Made by a program: the position numbers and the translations under genes. Positions 28,839 to 37,014 of a DNA stretch of 37,014 nt are shown in pieces. The notes under the pieces are model-generated. The model was not told the DNA's origin and did not search any database. It saw only the letters and a program-made list of their open reading frames with translations. Every line of letters begins with the position of its first letter. The stretch's first letter is position 1. The stretch comes from Mesorhizobium temperatum. GTDB lineage: Bacteria; Pseudomonadota; Alphaproteobacteria; Rhizobiales; Rhizobiaceae. The stretch lies in assembly GCF_002284575.1 (NCBI RefSeq), contig NZ_NPKJ01000018.1:1-37014 (forward strand). Direction: 5' to 3'.

Positions 28839-29378
28839 TCAGCGCTGTTTCTGACCCGTCAGATGAAAAGCCGCGATGACGATCACCGGTATCACCAGAA
28901 GCGCGAACTTGGTGACGATCAGCGCCGAGGCAAACGACAGCGAATCCGGATTGGCCGACAGGAAATCGGAGAGCATGCGGGCGACCGCGATGTTCTGCGC
29001 ATAATCTGCAAGCGTGTAGGGCAGCACTAGGACGAGCGCAAACAACGACTGAAGCTGCGCGGACAGAGCCCGGAAGGCCTTCAGCCGTCGCCCCGTGGCC
29101 AGGATCAGGCTGACCAGTGTCAGCGACAGCAGCGCCGGGAACAACAGGTCGAAGGTCAGATAATGCCAGACCAGAATGATCTCGCTGCTGCGCCGGCCGA
29201 GTGCCGTCAGCCAGGCCATGCCCTCATCCGGGGTGAAACCGGTCCAGCGCAAATCGAGCGACGGCAGGCCGCCACTCAGCTGGCGGAAATAGAGGAACTC
29301 CATCGCCGTCATGGCGACGAAAACCGCCGCGCAGACAAAACAGAGCGCGGCAGCGTGACGTGACAGCCGCAACATCAT
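28839..29378 (-). CDS. small integral membrane protein, function unknown
   Basis: About 179 residues with four predicted membrane helices: residues 10-27, 72-97, 107-130 and 153-173. The loop between helices 1 and 2 has SLDLRWTGFTPDEGMAWLTALG. No family is recognised. The frame is open upstream into guaB, but the start ATG at 29378 (or 29375) lies 25 bp after the guaB stop codon, so it is probably the second gene of a guaB transcript. A link to purine metabolism is not implied by the sequence. Confidence 0.65.
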   Translation of the reverse strand: MMLRLSRHAAALCFVCAAVFVAMTAMEFLYFRQLSGGLPSLDLRWTGFTPDEGMAWLTALGRRSSEIILVWHYLTFDLLFPALLSLTLVSLILATGRRLKAFRALSAQLQSLFALVLVLPYTLADYAQNIAVARMLSDFLSANPDSLSFASALIVTKFALLVIPVIVIAAFHLTGQKQR

Positions 29379-29403
29379 TGCCGTCAGGCTTCGTGCGAGC
29401 TGG

Positions 29404-30906
29404 TTAGGCTCCGCCGGGGTAATTCGGGCTTTCGCGGGTGATCGTGACGTCATGGGCGTGGCTTTCACGAAGTCCGGCGTTGGATATGCGTACAAAGGTG
29501 GCGCGGTCGCGGAAATCGGCAAGGTCGCGCCCGCCGACATAGCCCATAGCGGCTTTAAGGCCGCCCGCAAGCTGGTGCAGCACGCCGGACACAGGTCCTT
29601 TGTAGGGCACCTGCCCTTCGATGCCTTCCGGCACCAGTTTCAGCGTGTCGCGCACCTCGGCCTGGAAATAACGGTCGGCGGAGCCGCGCGCCATGGCGCC
29701 GACCGAGCCCATGCCGCGATAGGCTTTGAACGAGCGGCCCTGGTGCAGATAGACTTCGCCCGGGCTCTCGTCGGTGCCGGCCAGCAGCGAGCCGATCATG
29801 GCGGCGCTGGCGCCGGCGGCGAGCGCCTTGGCGAGATCACCGGAATATTTGATGCCGCCGTCGGCAATGACCGAGACGCCCGACTTCTGCGCCGTCTCGA
29901 CCGCCGACATGATCGCCGAAAGCTGCGGCATGCCGACGCCGGCGACGATGCGGGTGGTGCAGATGGAACCCGGTCCGATGCCGACCTTGACGGCGTCGGC
30001 GCCGGCATCGATCAGCGCCAGCGTGCCTTCTGATGTGGCGACGTTGCCGGCCAGGATGCGGACCGAATTGGACAGTTTCTTGGCCCGCGTCACCGCATCG
30101 AGCACACGTTGCGAGTGACCATGCGCGGTGTCGATCACCAGAAGGTCGACGCCGGCATCGATGAGCCGCTCGGCGCGCTCAAAACCGTCATCGCCGACGC
30201 TGGTGGCGGCCGCCGCGCGCAAGCGCCCCTGCACGTCCTTTGTGGCGTGCGGATTGAGCTGCGACTTCTCGATGTCCTTGACGGTGATCAGCCCGACGCA
30301 ATTGCCGTCGCTGTCGACCACGACCAGCTTTTCGATGCGGTGCTGGTGCAGGAGCCGCTTGGCCTCGTCCTGGTCGACGTTCTCCTTGACCGTGATCAGG
30401 TTCTCACGGGTCATCAGCTCGTAGACTTTCTGCGCCGGGTCGGAAGCGAAGCGCACGTCGCGGTTGGTCAGGATGCCGACCAGCCGTCCGACCTTATGCC
30501 CGCCGGCACCGCCATTCTCGACCACCGGAATGCCCGAGATGCTGTAGGTGCGCATCAATCCCAAGGCGTCGGCGAGCGTCGCGTCGGGGCCGATGGTGAC
30601 GGGGTTGACCACCATGCCGGATTCGAATTTCTTGACTTGCCGCACCTGCTCTGCCTGTTCGGCCGGCGAGAAATTGCGGTGGATGACGCCGATGCCGCCG
30701 GCCTGGGCCATGGCGATGGCGAGACGCGCCTCGGTGACCGTATCCATGGCGGCGGACAGGATCGGCACATTGAGGTCGATGTCGCCGGCAATGCGGGTGC
30801 GGATGTCGGTCTCGCCCGGCATGACCTCGGAATGACCCGGCTGCAGCAGCACGTCGTCAAAGGTCAGCGCCAATGCGCCCGTGGACGTTTCGATAATTTT
30901 TGCCAT
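29404..30906 (-). CDS. guaB: IMP dehydrogenase
   Basis: A 500-residue enzyme that oxidises IMP to XMP with NAD+, the committed step of guanine nucleotide synthesis. Residues 1-95 and 216-500 form the TIM barrel; two CBS domains sit between (about 97-215). The active-site loop is [17 protein letters not shown] with Cys316, and the mobile flap is seen at [20 protein letters not shown]. The N-terminal [15 protein letters not shown] and the [18 protein letters not shown] segments are canonical. ATG 30906 follows GAGGG; frame-open sequence to 31035 is not needed. The next gene downstream is the small membrane protein. Confidence 0.97.
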   Translation of the reverse strand: MAKIIETSTGALALTFDDVLLQPGHSEVMPGETDIRTRIAGDIDLNVPILSAAMDTVTEARLAIAMAQAGGIGVIHRNFSPAEQAEQVRQVKKFESGMVVNPVTIGPDATLADALGLMRTYSISGIPVVENGGAGGHKVGRLVGILTNRDVRFASDPAQKVYELMTRENLITVKENVDQDEAKRLLHQHRIEKLVVVDSDGNCVGLITVKDIEKSQLNPHATKDVQGRLRAAAATSVGDDGFERAERLIDAGVDLLVIDTAHGHSQRVLDAVTRAKKLSNSVRILAGNVATSEGTLALIDAGADAVKVGIGPGSICTTRIVAGVGMPQLSAIMSAVETAQKSGVSVIADGGIKYSGDLAKALAAGASAAMIGSLLAGTDESPGEVYLHQGRSFKAYRGMGSVGAMARGSADRYFQAEVRDTLKLVPEGIEGQVPYKGPVSGVLHQLAGGLKAAMGYVGGRDLADFRDRATFVRISNAGLRESHAHDVTITRESPNYPGGA

Positions 30907-31121
30907 GGCCAGCCCTCGGAATGCATGAAAAGCGCTGGACCGGATGGACAGCGCCGACTCGTCTTCTTCCCTTTCAGGATTGGCGCTGGCTCGTAACACG
31001 TCCCGTCGCCGATGAAAAGCCGATTGCTTGTGCACGACAGCGCTGCGAACTCAGCTTAATGCCTTTTCGCCGTGACGGATTGGTGACCGTGAAGTTCGAG
31101 CGCCGGCAGGCGATGGCTGGC

Positions 31122-31397
31122 CTAATAATAATCGTAAACGCGCCGCTTGCCCCGCTTGCACTTGATCTCTTCCTTGTATTCGTCGCCTTCCCACTTGCGC
31201 TCGATCTTGCAGTTGCCGCGCCGATATTCCTCTTTGTAGCTGTAGCGTTCCCGCTTTCGCTCATAATCGTCTTCGTATCGGTAGCGGTCCTGCCATTTGC
31301 CATGGCCGCTCTCGTCCTTCCACGGATCGGCAGCAGCCGCGCTGATGCCTCCGACGATTGCCACCCATGCGGCAAGGATGGTGCCCAGCAACTTCAT
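31122..31397 (-). CDS. small secreted, highly charged protein
   Basis: A 91-residue exported protein. The signal peptide (MKLLGTILAAWVAIVGGISAAAA, cleavage before DPW) leads to a mature part rich in Lys, Arg, Glu and Tyr: DPWKDESGHGKWQDRYRYEDD, then ERKRERYSYKEEYRRGNCKIERKW and EEIKCKRGKRR. Two cysteines (NCKIE, IKCKR) could form a disulfide. I recall similar DPWKDESGHG proteins in Rhizobiales but no function. AAGGAG lies 8 bp before the ATG at 31397. It is separated from guaB by 215 bp. Confidence 0.8.
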   Translation of the reverse strand: MKLLGTILAAWVAIVGGISAAAADPWKDESGHGKWQDRYRYEDDYERKRERYSYKEEYRRGNCKIERKWEGDEYKEEIKCKRGKRRVYDYY

Positions 31398-31530
31398 GGC
31401 GTATCTCCTTCAAAGGGGTTTAACCCGGTTGATCCAGTTCCGGTTCCCGGCGCGTCCGCGCTCGCGAATCGGTTGCTTTGTGACGGCAGTCATGCTAGGA
31501 ATTTATTCCTGGTGCTGATTTGCGCCAACC

Positions 31531-31556
31531 ACCCGCCGCCGAGGCGGGTTTTTTTT
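31531..31556 (+). terminator. orphan intrinsic terminator, possible small RNA 3' end
   Basis: ACCCGCC (31531-31537), loop GCCGA, GGCGGGT (31543-31549), then a run of eight T (31549-31556): a textbook rho-independent terminator on the plus strand. No plus-strand protein gene lies upstream of it; the nearest upstream gene on this strand is rnd, 2.7 kb away. The gap 31398-31733 (336 bp) shows no other clear feature; a weak TTGCTT / TAGGAA pair around 31468-31496 could be a promoter. The most likely explanation is a small RNA of about 60-150 bases. Confidence 0.65.
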
Positions 31557-31733
31557 AAGCGCTATTCTTCGCAGAGTTCCGCACTGGCACGGCTGCCCAG
31601 GGTCGCACAAATGTGACGGCAAATTAAGGCGACATCCGACCCGACCCGTGGTAACCGCCCTGCGTGTCGGCGCCTTTGCCCCCGAGGGCCGGCAAGCAAT
31701 CGGCGGCGCAACATTCAAATCCGGACGCGCTCC

Positions 31734-33155
31734 ATGAACCGCACCATTCCGCTTATCCTGGCGGTCGCTCTTTTCATGGAAAACATGGATTCGACCGTTA
31801 TCGCGACCTCGCTGCCGGCGATCGCCATCGACCTCCAGACCAGCCCGGTCGCGCTCAAGCTGGCGCTGACCGCCTACCTGGTGTCGCTGGCGGTGTTCAT
31901 TCCGATCAGCGGCTGGATGGCCGACCGCTTCGGCGCCAAGAACGTGTTTCGGGCGGCGATCGACGTGTTCATCGTCGGTTCGGTCGCTTGCGCGGTGTCC
32001 AATTCGCTGCCGGCTTTCGTGATGTCGCGCTTCCTGCAAGGCATTGGCGGCGCCATGATGACGCCGGTGGGACGGCTTGTGCTGGTGCGCGCCACGCCGA
32101 AAAGCGAGCTTGTCGCCGCCATGTCCTGGCTGAGCATTCCAGCGCTGGTCGGGCCGCTCGTCGGTCCGCCGGTTGGCGGTTTCATCACCACCTATTTCAC
32201 CTGGCACTGGATCTTCCTGATCAATGTGCCGATCGGGCTCATCGGCATCTGGCTCGCCACGCGCTTCCTGCCGGAGACCGGGCCGGCGCAGACGCCGCCG
32301 CTCGACTTCATCGGCTTCGTGCTGAGCGGGCTGGCGGCATCGGGCATCGTGTTCGGCCTGTCGGTGGTCAGCCTGCCCGCTTTGCCGCCGATTGCCGGCT
32401 TCCTCACCGTCGCTGTCGGCCTGGTGTCAGCCGCGCTTTACCTCCTGCATGCGCGCCGCGCCAAGAATCCGCTGCTGGCGCTCGAGCTGTTCCGCAACCA
32501 GGTGTTCCGCGCCTCGGTCCTCGGCGGCGGACTGTTCCGCATCGGCATCGGCGCGGTGCCTTTCCTTTTGCCGCTGATGTTCCAGATCGGCTTCGGGCTG
32601 ACGCCGTTCCAATCGGGAATGATCACCTTCGTGGCGGCGGTCGGCGCCATCGGCATGAAATTCGTCACTGCGCTGATCTTCAGGATCGCCGGGTTCCGCC
32701 GCGTGCTGATCTTCGGCTCGCTGATCGCGGCGGCGTCGATCGCCATCAACGGCCTGTTCACGCCCGAGACGCCCTATCTGCTGATCCTCGCTGCCTTGCT
32801 CGCCGGCGGCTTCATCCGTTCGATGTTCTTCACCGGCATCAACGCGCTCGCCTATGCCGAGATCTCGACCGCCGACACCAGCAGGGCAACGCCGATCGCC
32901 GCCGTGTTCCAGCAACTGTCGATCGCGCTCGGCGTGGCGCTGGCCGGCGGCATCCTGGAAGTGTCGACGACAATCCATGGCGGGCCGCTGACGCTGAGCG
33001 ACTTCCACATCGCATTCTTTATCGTCGCGGCCGTGTCGGCGGCCGCATCGCTGTCGTTCATGCGGCTGGCGCCCGATGCCGGCAACGCCGTGTCAGGATA
33101 TGGCGGGCTGACTGCGCCGAAGACGCTGGGGGTGTCTGGTCCGCAGGGCGGTTGA
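31734..33155 (+). CDS. MFS efflux transporter, DHA2 family (MdtD-like)
   Basis: A 473-residue inner-membrane exporter with about 14 helices. From memory it follows E. coli MdtD: ALFMENMDSTVIATSLPAIA in helix 1, SGWMADRFGAKNVF (motif A), FLQGIGGAMMTPVGRLVLVR, GPLVGPPVGGFITTYFTWHWIFLINVPIG (motif C region), and a second half with ELFRNQVFRASVLGGGLFRIG and FQIGFGLTPFQSGMI. Members pump drugs or metabolites such as citrate and iron chelates with proton exchange; substrate here unknown. Start at ATG 31734. No membrane fusion protein gene is adjacent, so it probably acts alone. A repeat pair follows directly. Confidence 0.88.
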   Translation: MNRTIPLILAVALFMENMDSTVIATSLPAIAIDLQTSPVALKLALTAYLVSLAVFIPISGWMADRFGAKNVFRAAIDVFIVGSVACAVSNSLPAFVMSRFLQGIGGAMMTPVGRLVLVRATPKSELVAAMSWLSIPALVGPLVGPPVGGFITTYFTWHWIFLINVPIGLIGIWLATRFLPETGPAQTPPLDFIGFVLSGLAASGIVFGLSVVSLPALPPIAGFLTVAVGLVSAALYLLHARRAKNPLLALELFRNQVFRASVLGGGLFRIGIGAVPFLLPLMFQIGFGLTPFQSGMITFVAAVGAIGMKFVTALIFRIAGFRRVLIFGSLIAAASIAINGLFTPETPYLLILAALLAGGFIRSMFFTGINALAYAEISTADTSRATPIAAVFQQLSIALGVALAGGILEVSTTIHGGPLTLSDFHIAFFIVAAVSAAASLSFMRLAPDAGNAVSGYGGLTAPKTLGVSGPQGG

Positions 33156-33160
33156 GGCTC

Positions 33161-33332
33161 CTTCCCTTCTCTCCTTGTGGGAGAAGGTGGATCGGCGCGC
33201 AGCGCCGAGACGAATGAGGGGTGTTGGAAGAAACGAGGCGATGATAACCGCAAGCGTGTTGCCAAGTGGAACACCCCTCATCCGACCTCGCTTCGCGAGG
33301 CCACCTTCTCCCACAACAAGGGGAGAAGGAAA
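33161..33332. repeat. REP-like inverted repeat pair (CTCCTTGTGGGAGAAGG type)
   Basis: Left arm about 33161-33231 and right arm about 33268-33332. Each contains the core CTTGT(T)GTGGGAGAAGGTGG or its complement and ends in ATGAGGGGTGTT / AACACCCCTCAT. The inner small palindromes differ (CGGCGCGCAGCGCCG versus CCTCGCTTCGCGAGG). It lies between the convergent MFS and rlmE genes and ends about 5 bp before the rlmE stop codon. The same family occurs at 35616-35820. Confidence 0.85.
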
Positions 33333-33337
33333 AGACG

Positions 33338-34033
33338 CTAACCTTTAAAATCCTTCGCCAACAAATAAAGCTCCACCGATTCATCGCGCGAGGCCGGCGG
33401 CTTGACGTGATGGACCGAGCGGAAATTCTGCTTGAGCCTGGCAAGCAATTCGTTCTCGGCGCCGCCTTGAAATGTCTTGGCGAGGAAATGACCCCCCGGC
33501 TTCAGTACCGAAAGCGCGAAATCGGCCGCCACCTCGCACAGATACATGGTGCGGATGTGATCGGTCCGGCGGTGGCCGGTGGTCGGCGCCGCCATGTCGG
33601 ACAAAACGATGTCCGGTTGGCCGCCCAGCGTTTCGGCGAGCTTTTCCGGCGCCTGCGGGTCGAGAAAATCCATCAACAGCACCGGCGCGCCGGGCACCGC
33701 ATCCATTTCGAGATAGTCGATGCCGACGACATGCGGGTGTTCGGCCGTCGATTTCGTGCGCGCGGCGGCGACCTGGCACCAGCCGCCGGGCGCCGCGCCA
33801 AGGTCGATGACCTTCATGCCGGGCTTGAGCAGATGGTGCTTGTCGTCGATCTCGATCAGCTTGTAGGCGGCGCGCGAACGGTAGCCGTCGGCCCTGGAGC
33901 GCTGGACGTAAGGGTCATTGATGTGGCGCTGCAGCCAGCGGCGCGACGATTCCTTCAGGCCGCTTTTCTTCTTGATCCGCGTCTTCAGCACACGAATGCC
34001 GGCAGAGCCTGGTTTTTGCGGTTTCTTGGTCAT
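33338..34033 (-). CDS. rlmE: 23S rRNA (uridine-2'-O)-methyltransferase
   Basis: A 231-residue RrmJ/FtsJ-type enzyme that methylates the 2'-O of U2552 (E. coli numbering) in the large subunit. The SAM motif DLGAAPGGW is at 77-85 and the K-D-K-E catalytic tetrad is K58 (RAAYKL), D146 (VLSDMAAP), K186 (LAKTFQGG) and E221 (DESVELYL). A basic N-terminal tail of about 30 residues precedes the core, longer than in E. coli. It follows ppx on the same strand, a pairing I recall as conserved in Rhizobiales; a palindrome of about 50 bp lies between them. Confidence 0.96.
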   Translation of the reverse strand: MTKKPQKPGSAGIRVLKTRIKKKSGLKESSRRWLQRHINDPYVQRSRADGYRSRAAYKLIEIDDKHHLLKPGMKVIDLGAAPGGWCQVAAARTKSTAEHPHVVGIDYLEMDAVPGAPVLLMDFLDPQAPEKLAETLGGQPDIVLSDMAAPTTGHRRTDHIRTMYLCEVAADFALSVLKPGGHFLAKTFQGGAENELLARLKQNFRSVHHVKPPASRDESVELYLLAKDFKG

Positions 34034-34050
34034 TGCCTGACTTCTTGTTT

Positions 34051-34099
34051 GAGCATGATCTTTTCCGAAAACCGATTACCACTTTTCGGGATCATGCTC
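34051..34099. repeat. GCATGATC-type palindromic repeat between ppx and rlmE
   Basis: GAGCATGATC (34051-34060) pairs with GATCATGCTC (34090-34099), and CCGAAAA (34065-34071) with TTTTCGG (34083-34089), leaving a loop of 11 bases. The stop codon of ppx (complement of tca, 34092-34094) lies inside the right arm, so the element supplies the end of the gene. The sequence type matches the second hairpin at 17127-17170. Confidence 0.85.
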
Positions 34100-35471
34100 T
34101 GCCACGCCCATTGTTGCGCCAGACACCGTCGTCGGCCATCAATTCGCTCAATATGCCCTCGCGCAGTCCACGGTCGGCGACGCGCAGGCGCTCCGACGGC
34201 CACACCGCCCGGATCGCTTCCAGGATGGCGCAGCCGGCCAGCACCAGATCGGCGCGGTCGGCGCCGATGCAAGGGTTGGCGACGCGCTGCTGGAAATCCC
34301 AGCCGACCAGTTTTTCGACCATGCGGTCGACGCTGTCGCGGTCCATCCACAGCCCGTCGACGCGGCGGCGGTCGTAGCGTTCCAGGTCAAGGTGAACGCC
34401 GGCCAGTGTCGTCACCGTGCCCGAGGTGCCGAGCAGGTGGAATTTCGGGCTGGCGAGCACGTGGCTCAGCCGATCGCGCCCATCAAAGGCGTGCAGGCGC
34501 ACGGCCACATCCTCGACCATGGCGGCAAAGATCTCGCGGGTGACGGCGCGGCCGCCGAAGCGCTCGGCCAGCGAGACGACGCCGACCGGCAGCGACGTCC
34601 AGGAGACGATGTGGTTGGCGAGCCTCGGCGAGCGGTGGCCGGTGAGATCGATCAGCGCGATCTCCGAGGAGCCGCCGCCGATGTCGAACAGGACGACGCC
34701 TTGCGTGTCGCGGTCGACCAGCGAGCCGCAACCGGAAACCGCCAGCCGCGCCTCGGTCTGGCGGTCGATGATTTCGAGCTTCAAGCCGGCCTCGCGCTCG
34801 ACGCGGTCGAGGAACTCGGCGCCGTTTGCGGCCGTGCGGCAGGCTTCGGTGGCGATCAGCCGGGCCTTCCTGATCTTGCGGCTGCGCAATTTGTCGCCGC
34901 AGATCTTCAGCGCCTCGACCGCACGGTCCATCGCCGGCTGCCCGAGCCGGCCGTTGGCGGTGAGGCCCTCGCCCAGCCTGACGATGCGCGAGAAAGCGTC
35001 GATGACGCGGAACTGGCCGTGGCGCGTCGGCACCGCCACCAGCAGGCGGCAATTGTTGGTGCCGAGATCGAGTGCGGCAAACACCGGCAGTTCCTGCACC
35101 GGCGGGCGGCGGACATCCTGCTCCGGCCTGCTTGGCGCAGCTGACGGCAAAGCCGCGACGATCGCCTCGGGCGGGCGGCTGGCTGGAGCGCTGCCGGCGG
35201 GCACCGACAGTCCGGCCGCTGCGAGGTGAGCGTCATCGCGCGCGAAAACCTTGCCGCCGCGCCGACGTTTTCGCCGCTTCCTGGTCTTGGCCTTCTGATT
35301 CTGGCCATTCTGATGCTGGGACGCGTCGCCTGCCTGTCCGTGACCGGACCAAGGCTGCACCGGGCGGCCATTGTGCCGGCCGGCGGATGGGCTTGCCTGG
35401 CCCGAAGGCGGCGGCGAAGCCCTCGACACGCCCACTTCCGGCGCGGCGGCGCCGGTGTCGTGGTCTTCCAC
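34092..35471 (-). CDS. ppx: exopolyphosphatase, Ppx/GppA family
   Basis: A 459-residue phosphatase acting on polyphosphate and/or pppGpp. The ASKHA-fold core begins near residue 130: FAALDLGTNNCRLLVA (phosphate loop), RIVRLGEGL, LIATEACRTAANG, the second loop VVLFDIGGGSSEIALID, and LLGTSGTVTTLAGVHL. The N-terminal 125 residues are an extension of low complexity, rich in Pro, Ala and Gln with a basic cluster (KTRKRRKRRRGGK), probably disordered. The start is a GTG (35469-35471) with GGAAGGAA 5 bp upstream. It precedes rlmE. Whether it prefers polyphosphate or pppGpp cannot be told. Its stop codon lies inside a palindromic repeat. Confidence 0.92.
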   Translation of the reverse strand: MEDHDTGAAAPEVGVSRASPPPSGQASPSAGRHNGRPVQPWSGHGQAGDASQHQNGQNQKAKTRKRRKRRRGGKVFARDDAHLAAAGLSVPAGSAPASRPPEAIVAALPSAAPSRPEQDVRRPPVQELPVFAALDLGTNNCRLLVAVPTRHGQFRVIDAFSRIVRLGEGLTANGRLGQPAMDRAVEALKICGDKLRSRKIRKARLIATEACRTAANGAEFLDRVEREAGLKLEIIDRQTEARLAVSGCGSLVDRDTQGVVLFDIGGGSSEIALIDLTGHRSPRLANHIVSWTSLPVGVVSLAERFGGRAVTREIFAAMVEDVAVRLHAFDGRDRLSHVLASPKFHLLGTSGTVTTLAGVHLDLERYDRRRVDGLWMDRDSVDRMVEKLVGWDFQQRVANPCIGADRADLVLAGCAILEAIRAVWPSERLRVADRGLREGILSELMADDGVWRNNGRGRA

Positions 35472-35615
35472 TTCAGTTCCTTCCGGCGCCGCGCGAACCG
35501 GAGACCGGACGCAGCAGGCGCTTTCACGTGTTCTAAGTTACCGCCAGACTAGCAGCGCCGGGCCGGATCACCAAGACATGAAATTCGTTCGCGGGAGGGG
35601 CGCCGAGGTGGTGAC

Positions 35616-35820
35616 CCCTTCTCCCCTTGTTGTGGGAGAAGATGGCCGAGCGAAGCTCGGTCGGATGAGGGGTGCTGGACGGATCGCGGCGTTGAAGACG
35701 TAATCACTTAAAATTATTCACTTTTTTCAAGCCGAGTTTCTTCCAACACCCCTCATCCGGCTCGGCGCTGCGCGCCGATCCACCTTCTCCCACAAGGGTG
35801 TTTGGACTGGGGAGAAGGGA
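35616..35820. repeat. REP-like inverted repeat pair (CTCCCCTTGTTGTGGGAG type)
   Basis: Left arm 35616-35679 (CCCCTTCTCCCCTTGTTGTG, ending GATGAGGGGTGCTGG) and right arm about 35741-35820 (CTTCCAACACCCCTCATCCG, ending with GGGGAGAAGGG). The right arm is interrupted by about ten extra bases (ggtgtttggact) after CCCACAAG. It belongs to the same family as 33161-33332. The gap between ppx and the next gene (35472-35975, 504 bp) is otherwise without recognisable genes; both divergent promoters must lie outside the arms. Confidence 0.8.
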
Positions 35821-35975
35821 AGGCGCCGGCGCAGCAGCGCGCCTTCGCGGTTGAATAGCCGGCTTCGATAAGGCATTTCTGAAATGGCGGGAATGGAAAC
35901 ATTCGGAATCGCGGGCAGTTTTCCTGACGCGAACCGGAGATGGGCAACGGGGCTGCAGCGCATGATCGTCACGCC

Positions 35976-36908
35976 ATGAATTGGAGGCGCTATTTCTGGC
36001 CGGTCGTCGGCGTTGCGGCGGTCGTCTTCTCGCTGTGGCTGCTGCTGCACGAACTGCGCGGCATCTCGCTCGACGACGTCTGGGACGGGATCGTCGCCAT
36101 CCCTGCCCGCGGCTGGGTGCTTGCCGCGCTGAACTCGGTCATCGCCTATGCGTCGCTGGCCGGCTACGACCACATCGCGCTCCTGCATATCGGCAAGAAA
36201 GTGTCGTGGCTGTTCGTCACCTTCTGCTCCTTCACCACCTATGCGCTGTCGCACAATATCGGCGGCTCGGTATTTTCAGGCGCGGTGATCCGCTACCGCG
36301 CCTACGGAACCAGGGGTCTGACCGGGCAGGATGTCGGCGTCCTGGTGGCGATCTGCTGGATTACATTCGTGCTGTCGACGATCCTCGTCTCCGGCCTCGT
36401 GCTGGTCTTCGAGCCTGAAATCATCGACCGGTTCTCCGGCGTACCGCACCATGGCCTGACCATGGCCGCCGGCGTCGCCATGCTGCTGCTGGTGGCGGCC
36501 TATGTCTTCGGCAGCTGGCTGCATCTCAGGCCACTGAAGATCGGCAGTTTTCAGGTCCATTATCCGGCGCTGCCGATCGTCGCGCGGCAATTGCTGATCG
36601 GCCCGATCGAGCTTTTGGCAGCGGCGGCGATCATCTACTTCGCCCTGCCCGCGGCTGGCAATCCCGGCTATTTCGTCGTGCTCGGCGTCTTCCTGGTGTC
36701 GTTCTCGGTCGCCCAGATCTCGCATGCGCCGGGCGGGCTCGGCGTGTTCGAGGTGGTCTTCCTCGCCGGCCTGTCGCATATGGACCCGGTCGGCGTACTG
36801 GCCGCGCTGCTGGTGTTCCGGCTGTTCTACCTGATCATCCCGCTGCTGATAGCGCTCGGCGTCGTGCTGTACTTTGAGCACTCGCAGCTCGGACGAAGGG
36901 AGAATTGA
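35976..36908 (+). CDS. YbhN/UPF0104-like membrane protein (LPG synthase TM domain)
   Basis: A 310-residue integral membrane protein with about eight helices. It matches the membrane (flippase-type) half of MprF-like proteins: SVIAYASLAGYDHIALLHIGKK, FCSFTTYALSHNIGGSVFSGAVIRYRAY, and ISHAPGGLGVFEVVFLAGLSH. There is no aminoacyltransferase domain, so it is not a lysyl-phosphatidylglycerol synthase by itself; a lipid or envelope role is inferred. ATG 35976 (MNWRRYFWPVVG) fits the family; an upstream ATG at 35940 is in frame. Confidence 0.85.
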   Translation: MNWRRYFWPVVGVAAVVFSLWLLLHELRGISLDDVWDGIVAIPARGWVLAALNSVIAYASLAGYDHIALLHIGKKVSWLFVTFCSFTTYALSHNIGGSVFSGAVIRYRAYGTRGLTGQDVGVLVAICWITFVLSTILVSGLVLVFEPEIIDRFSGVPHHGLTMAAGVAMLLLVAAYVFGSWLHLRPLKIGSFQVHYPALPIVARQLLIGPIELLAAAAIIYFALPAAGNPGYFVVLGVFLVSFSVAQISHAPGGLGVFEVVFLAGLSHMDPVGVLAALLVFRLFYLIIPLLIALGVVLYFEHSQLGRREN

Positions 36909-36923
36909 GGGGCACCGCCCCTT

Positions 36924-36950
36924 CTTCCTTCTCCCCTTGTGGGCTAGCGT
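36924..36950. repeat. partial REP-like repeat arm
   Basis: Bases read ttcttccttctccccttgtgggc, one arm of the same family as 33161-33332 and 35616-35820, directly after the YbhN-like gene. The sequence diverges after GTGGGC, so it is a fragment or its partner is beyond the window. The last 60 bases of the window show nothing else. Confidence 0.5.
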
Positions 36951-37014
36951 GCGCACACATTTGCGTCTTGGGGATGTCAAGCGGGAAGGTCGGCGGCTGC
37001 GAAAGGGGCTTGAA

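Noticed and set aside
31664..33217. Open frame of 517 codons overlapping the MdtD-like gene in another frame
   Set aside because: Arg/Pro/His-rich, no membrane helices and no domain, whereas the frame 31734-33155 gives a full MFS protein.
35976..36908. MprF lysyl-phosphatidylglycerol synthase
   Set aside because: Only the membrane domain is present; there is no C-terminal aminoacyltransferase domain or neighbouring gene encoding it.

Overview
The window looks like chromosome of a GC-rich alphaproteobacterium of the Rhizobiales, most likely Mesorhizobium or a close relative. Pointers are the gene set (RDD protein next to the N-end-rule transferase bpt, the ppx-rlmE pair, OpgC, DUF982, a class I PPK2, an AspRS of the non-discriminating type) and several families of palindromic intergenic repeats of the kind that litter mesorhizobial genomes. 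No tRNA, rRNA, CRISPR array, IS element or prophage gene was seen.

Layout. 0.1-6.6 kb: ppk2, an aldo/keto reductase, a family 90 glycosyltransferase, two small proteins, and a GntR/FCD regulator divergent from an MdtG-like efflux pump, with a 19-bp palindrome between them. 6.6-10.2 kb: an accessory-looking block on the minus strand. It encodes a secreted S8 subtilase, a small secreted two-cysteine protein and a secreted protein that resembles the subtilase's own propeptide but stands alone; upstream lies a SARP/BTAD-type regulator broken by about five frameshifts. 10.2-11.8 kb: a LacI-family regulator with four copies of a 14-bp operator-like site, which also precede two tandem paralogous microproteins of 47 and 54 residues. 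11.9-19.3 kb: opgC (with an in-frame 21-bp tandem repeat), an esterase, sthA, an RDD protein, bpt, a DMT exporter and an AI-2E-family membrane protein. 19.4-31.1 kb: housekeeping core with parC, a periplasmic protein, aspS, a DUF2380/DUF3280-like secreted protein, an MFS transporter, rnd and guaB with a downstream membrane protein. 31.1-37.0 kb: a small secreted basic protein, an orphan intrinsic terminator, an MdtD-like exporter, rlmE, ppx and a YbhN/UPF0104-like membrane protein.

How the parts relate. Most of the window is ordinary housekeeping and transport. Polyphosphate enzymes sit at both ends (PPK2 and Ppx), unlinked. Translation and RNA functions cluster in the middle (aspS, bpt, rnd, rlmE). 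The parts most likely to hold undescribed biology are the protease / secreted protein / propeptide-like triad at 6.8-9.2 kb and the LacI operator array with its two microproteins at 10.2-10.7 kb. All functions are inferred from reading the sequence; no database search was possible.
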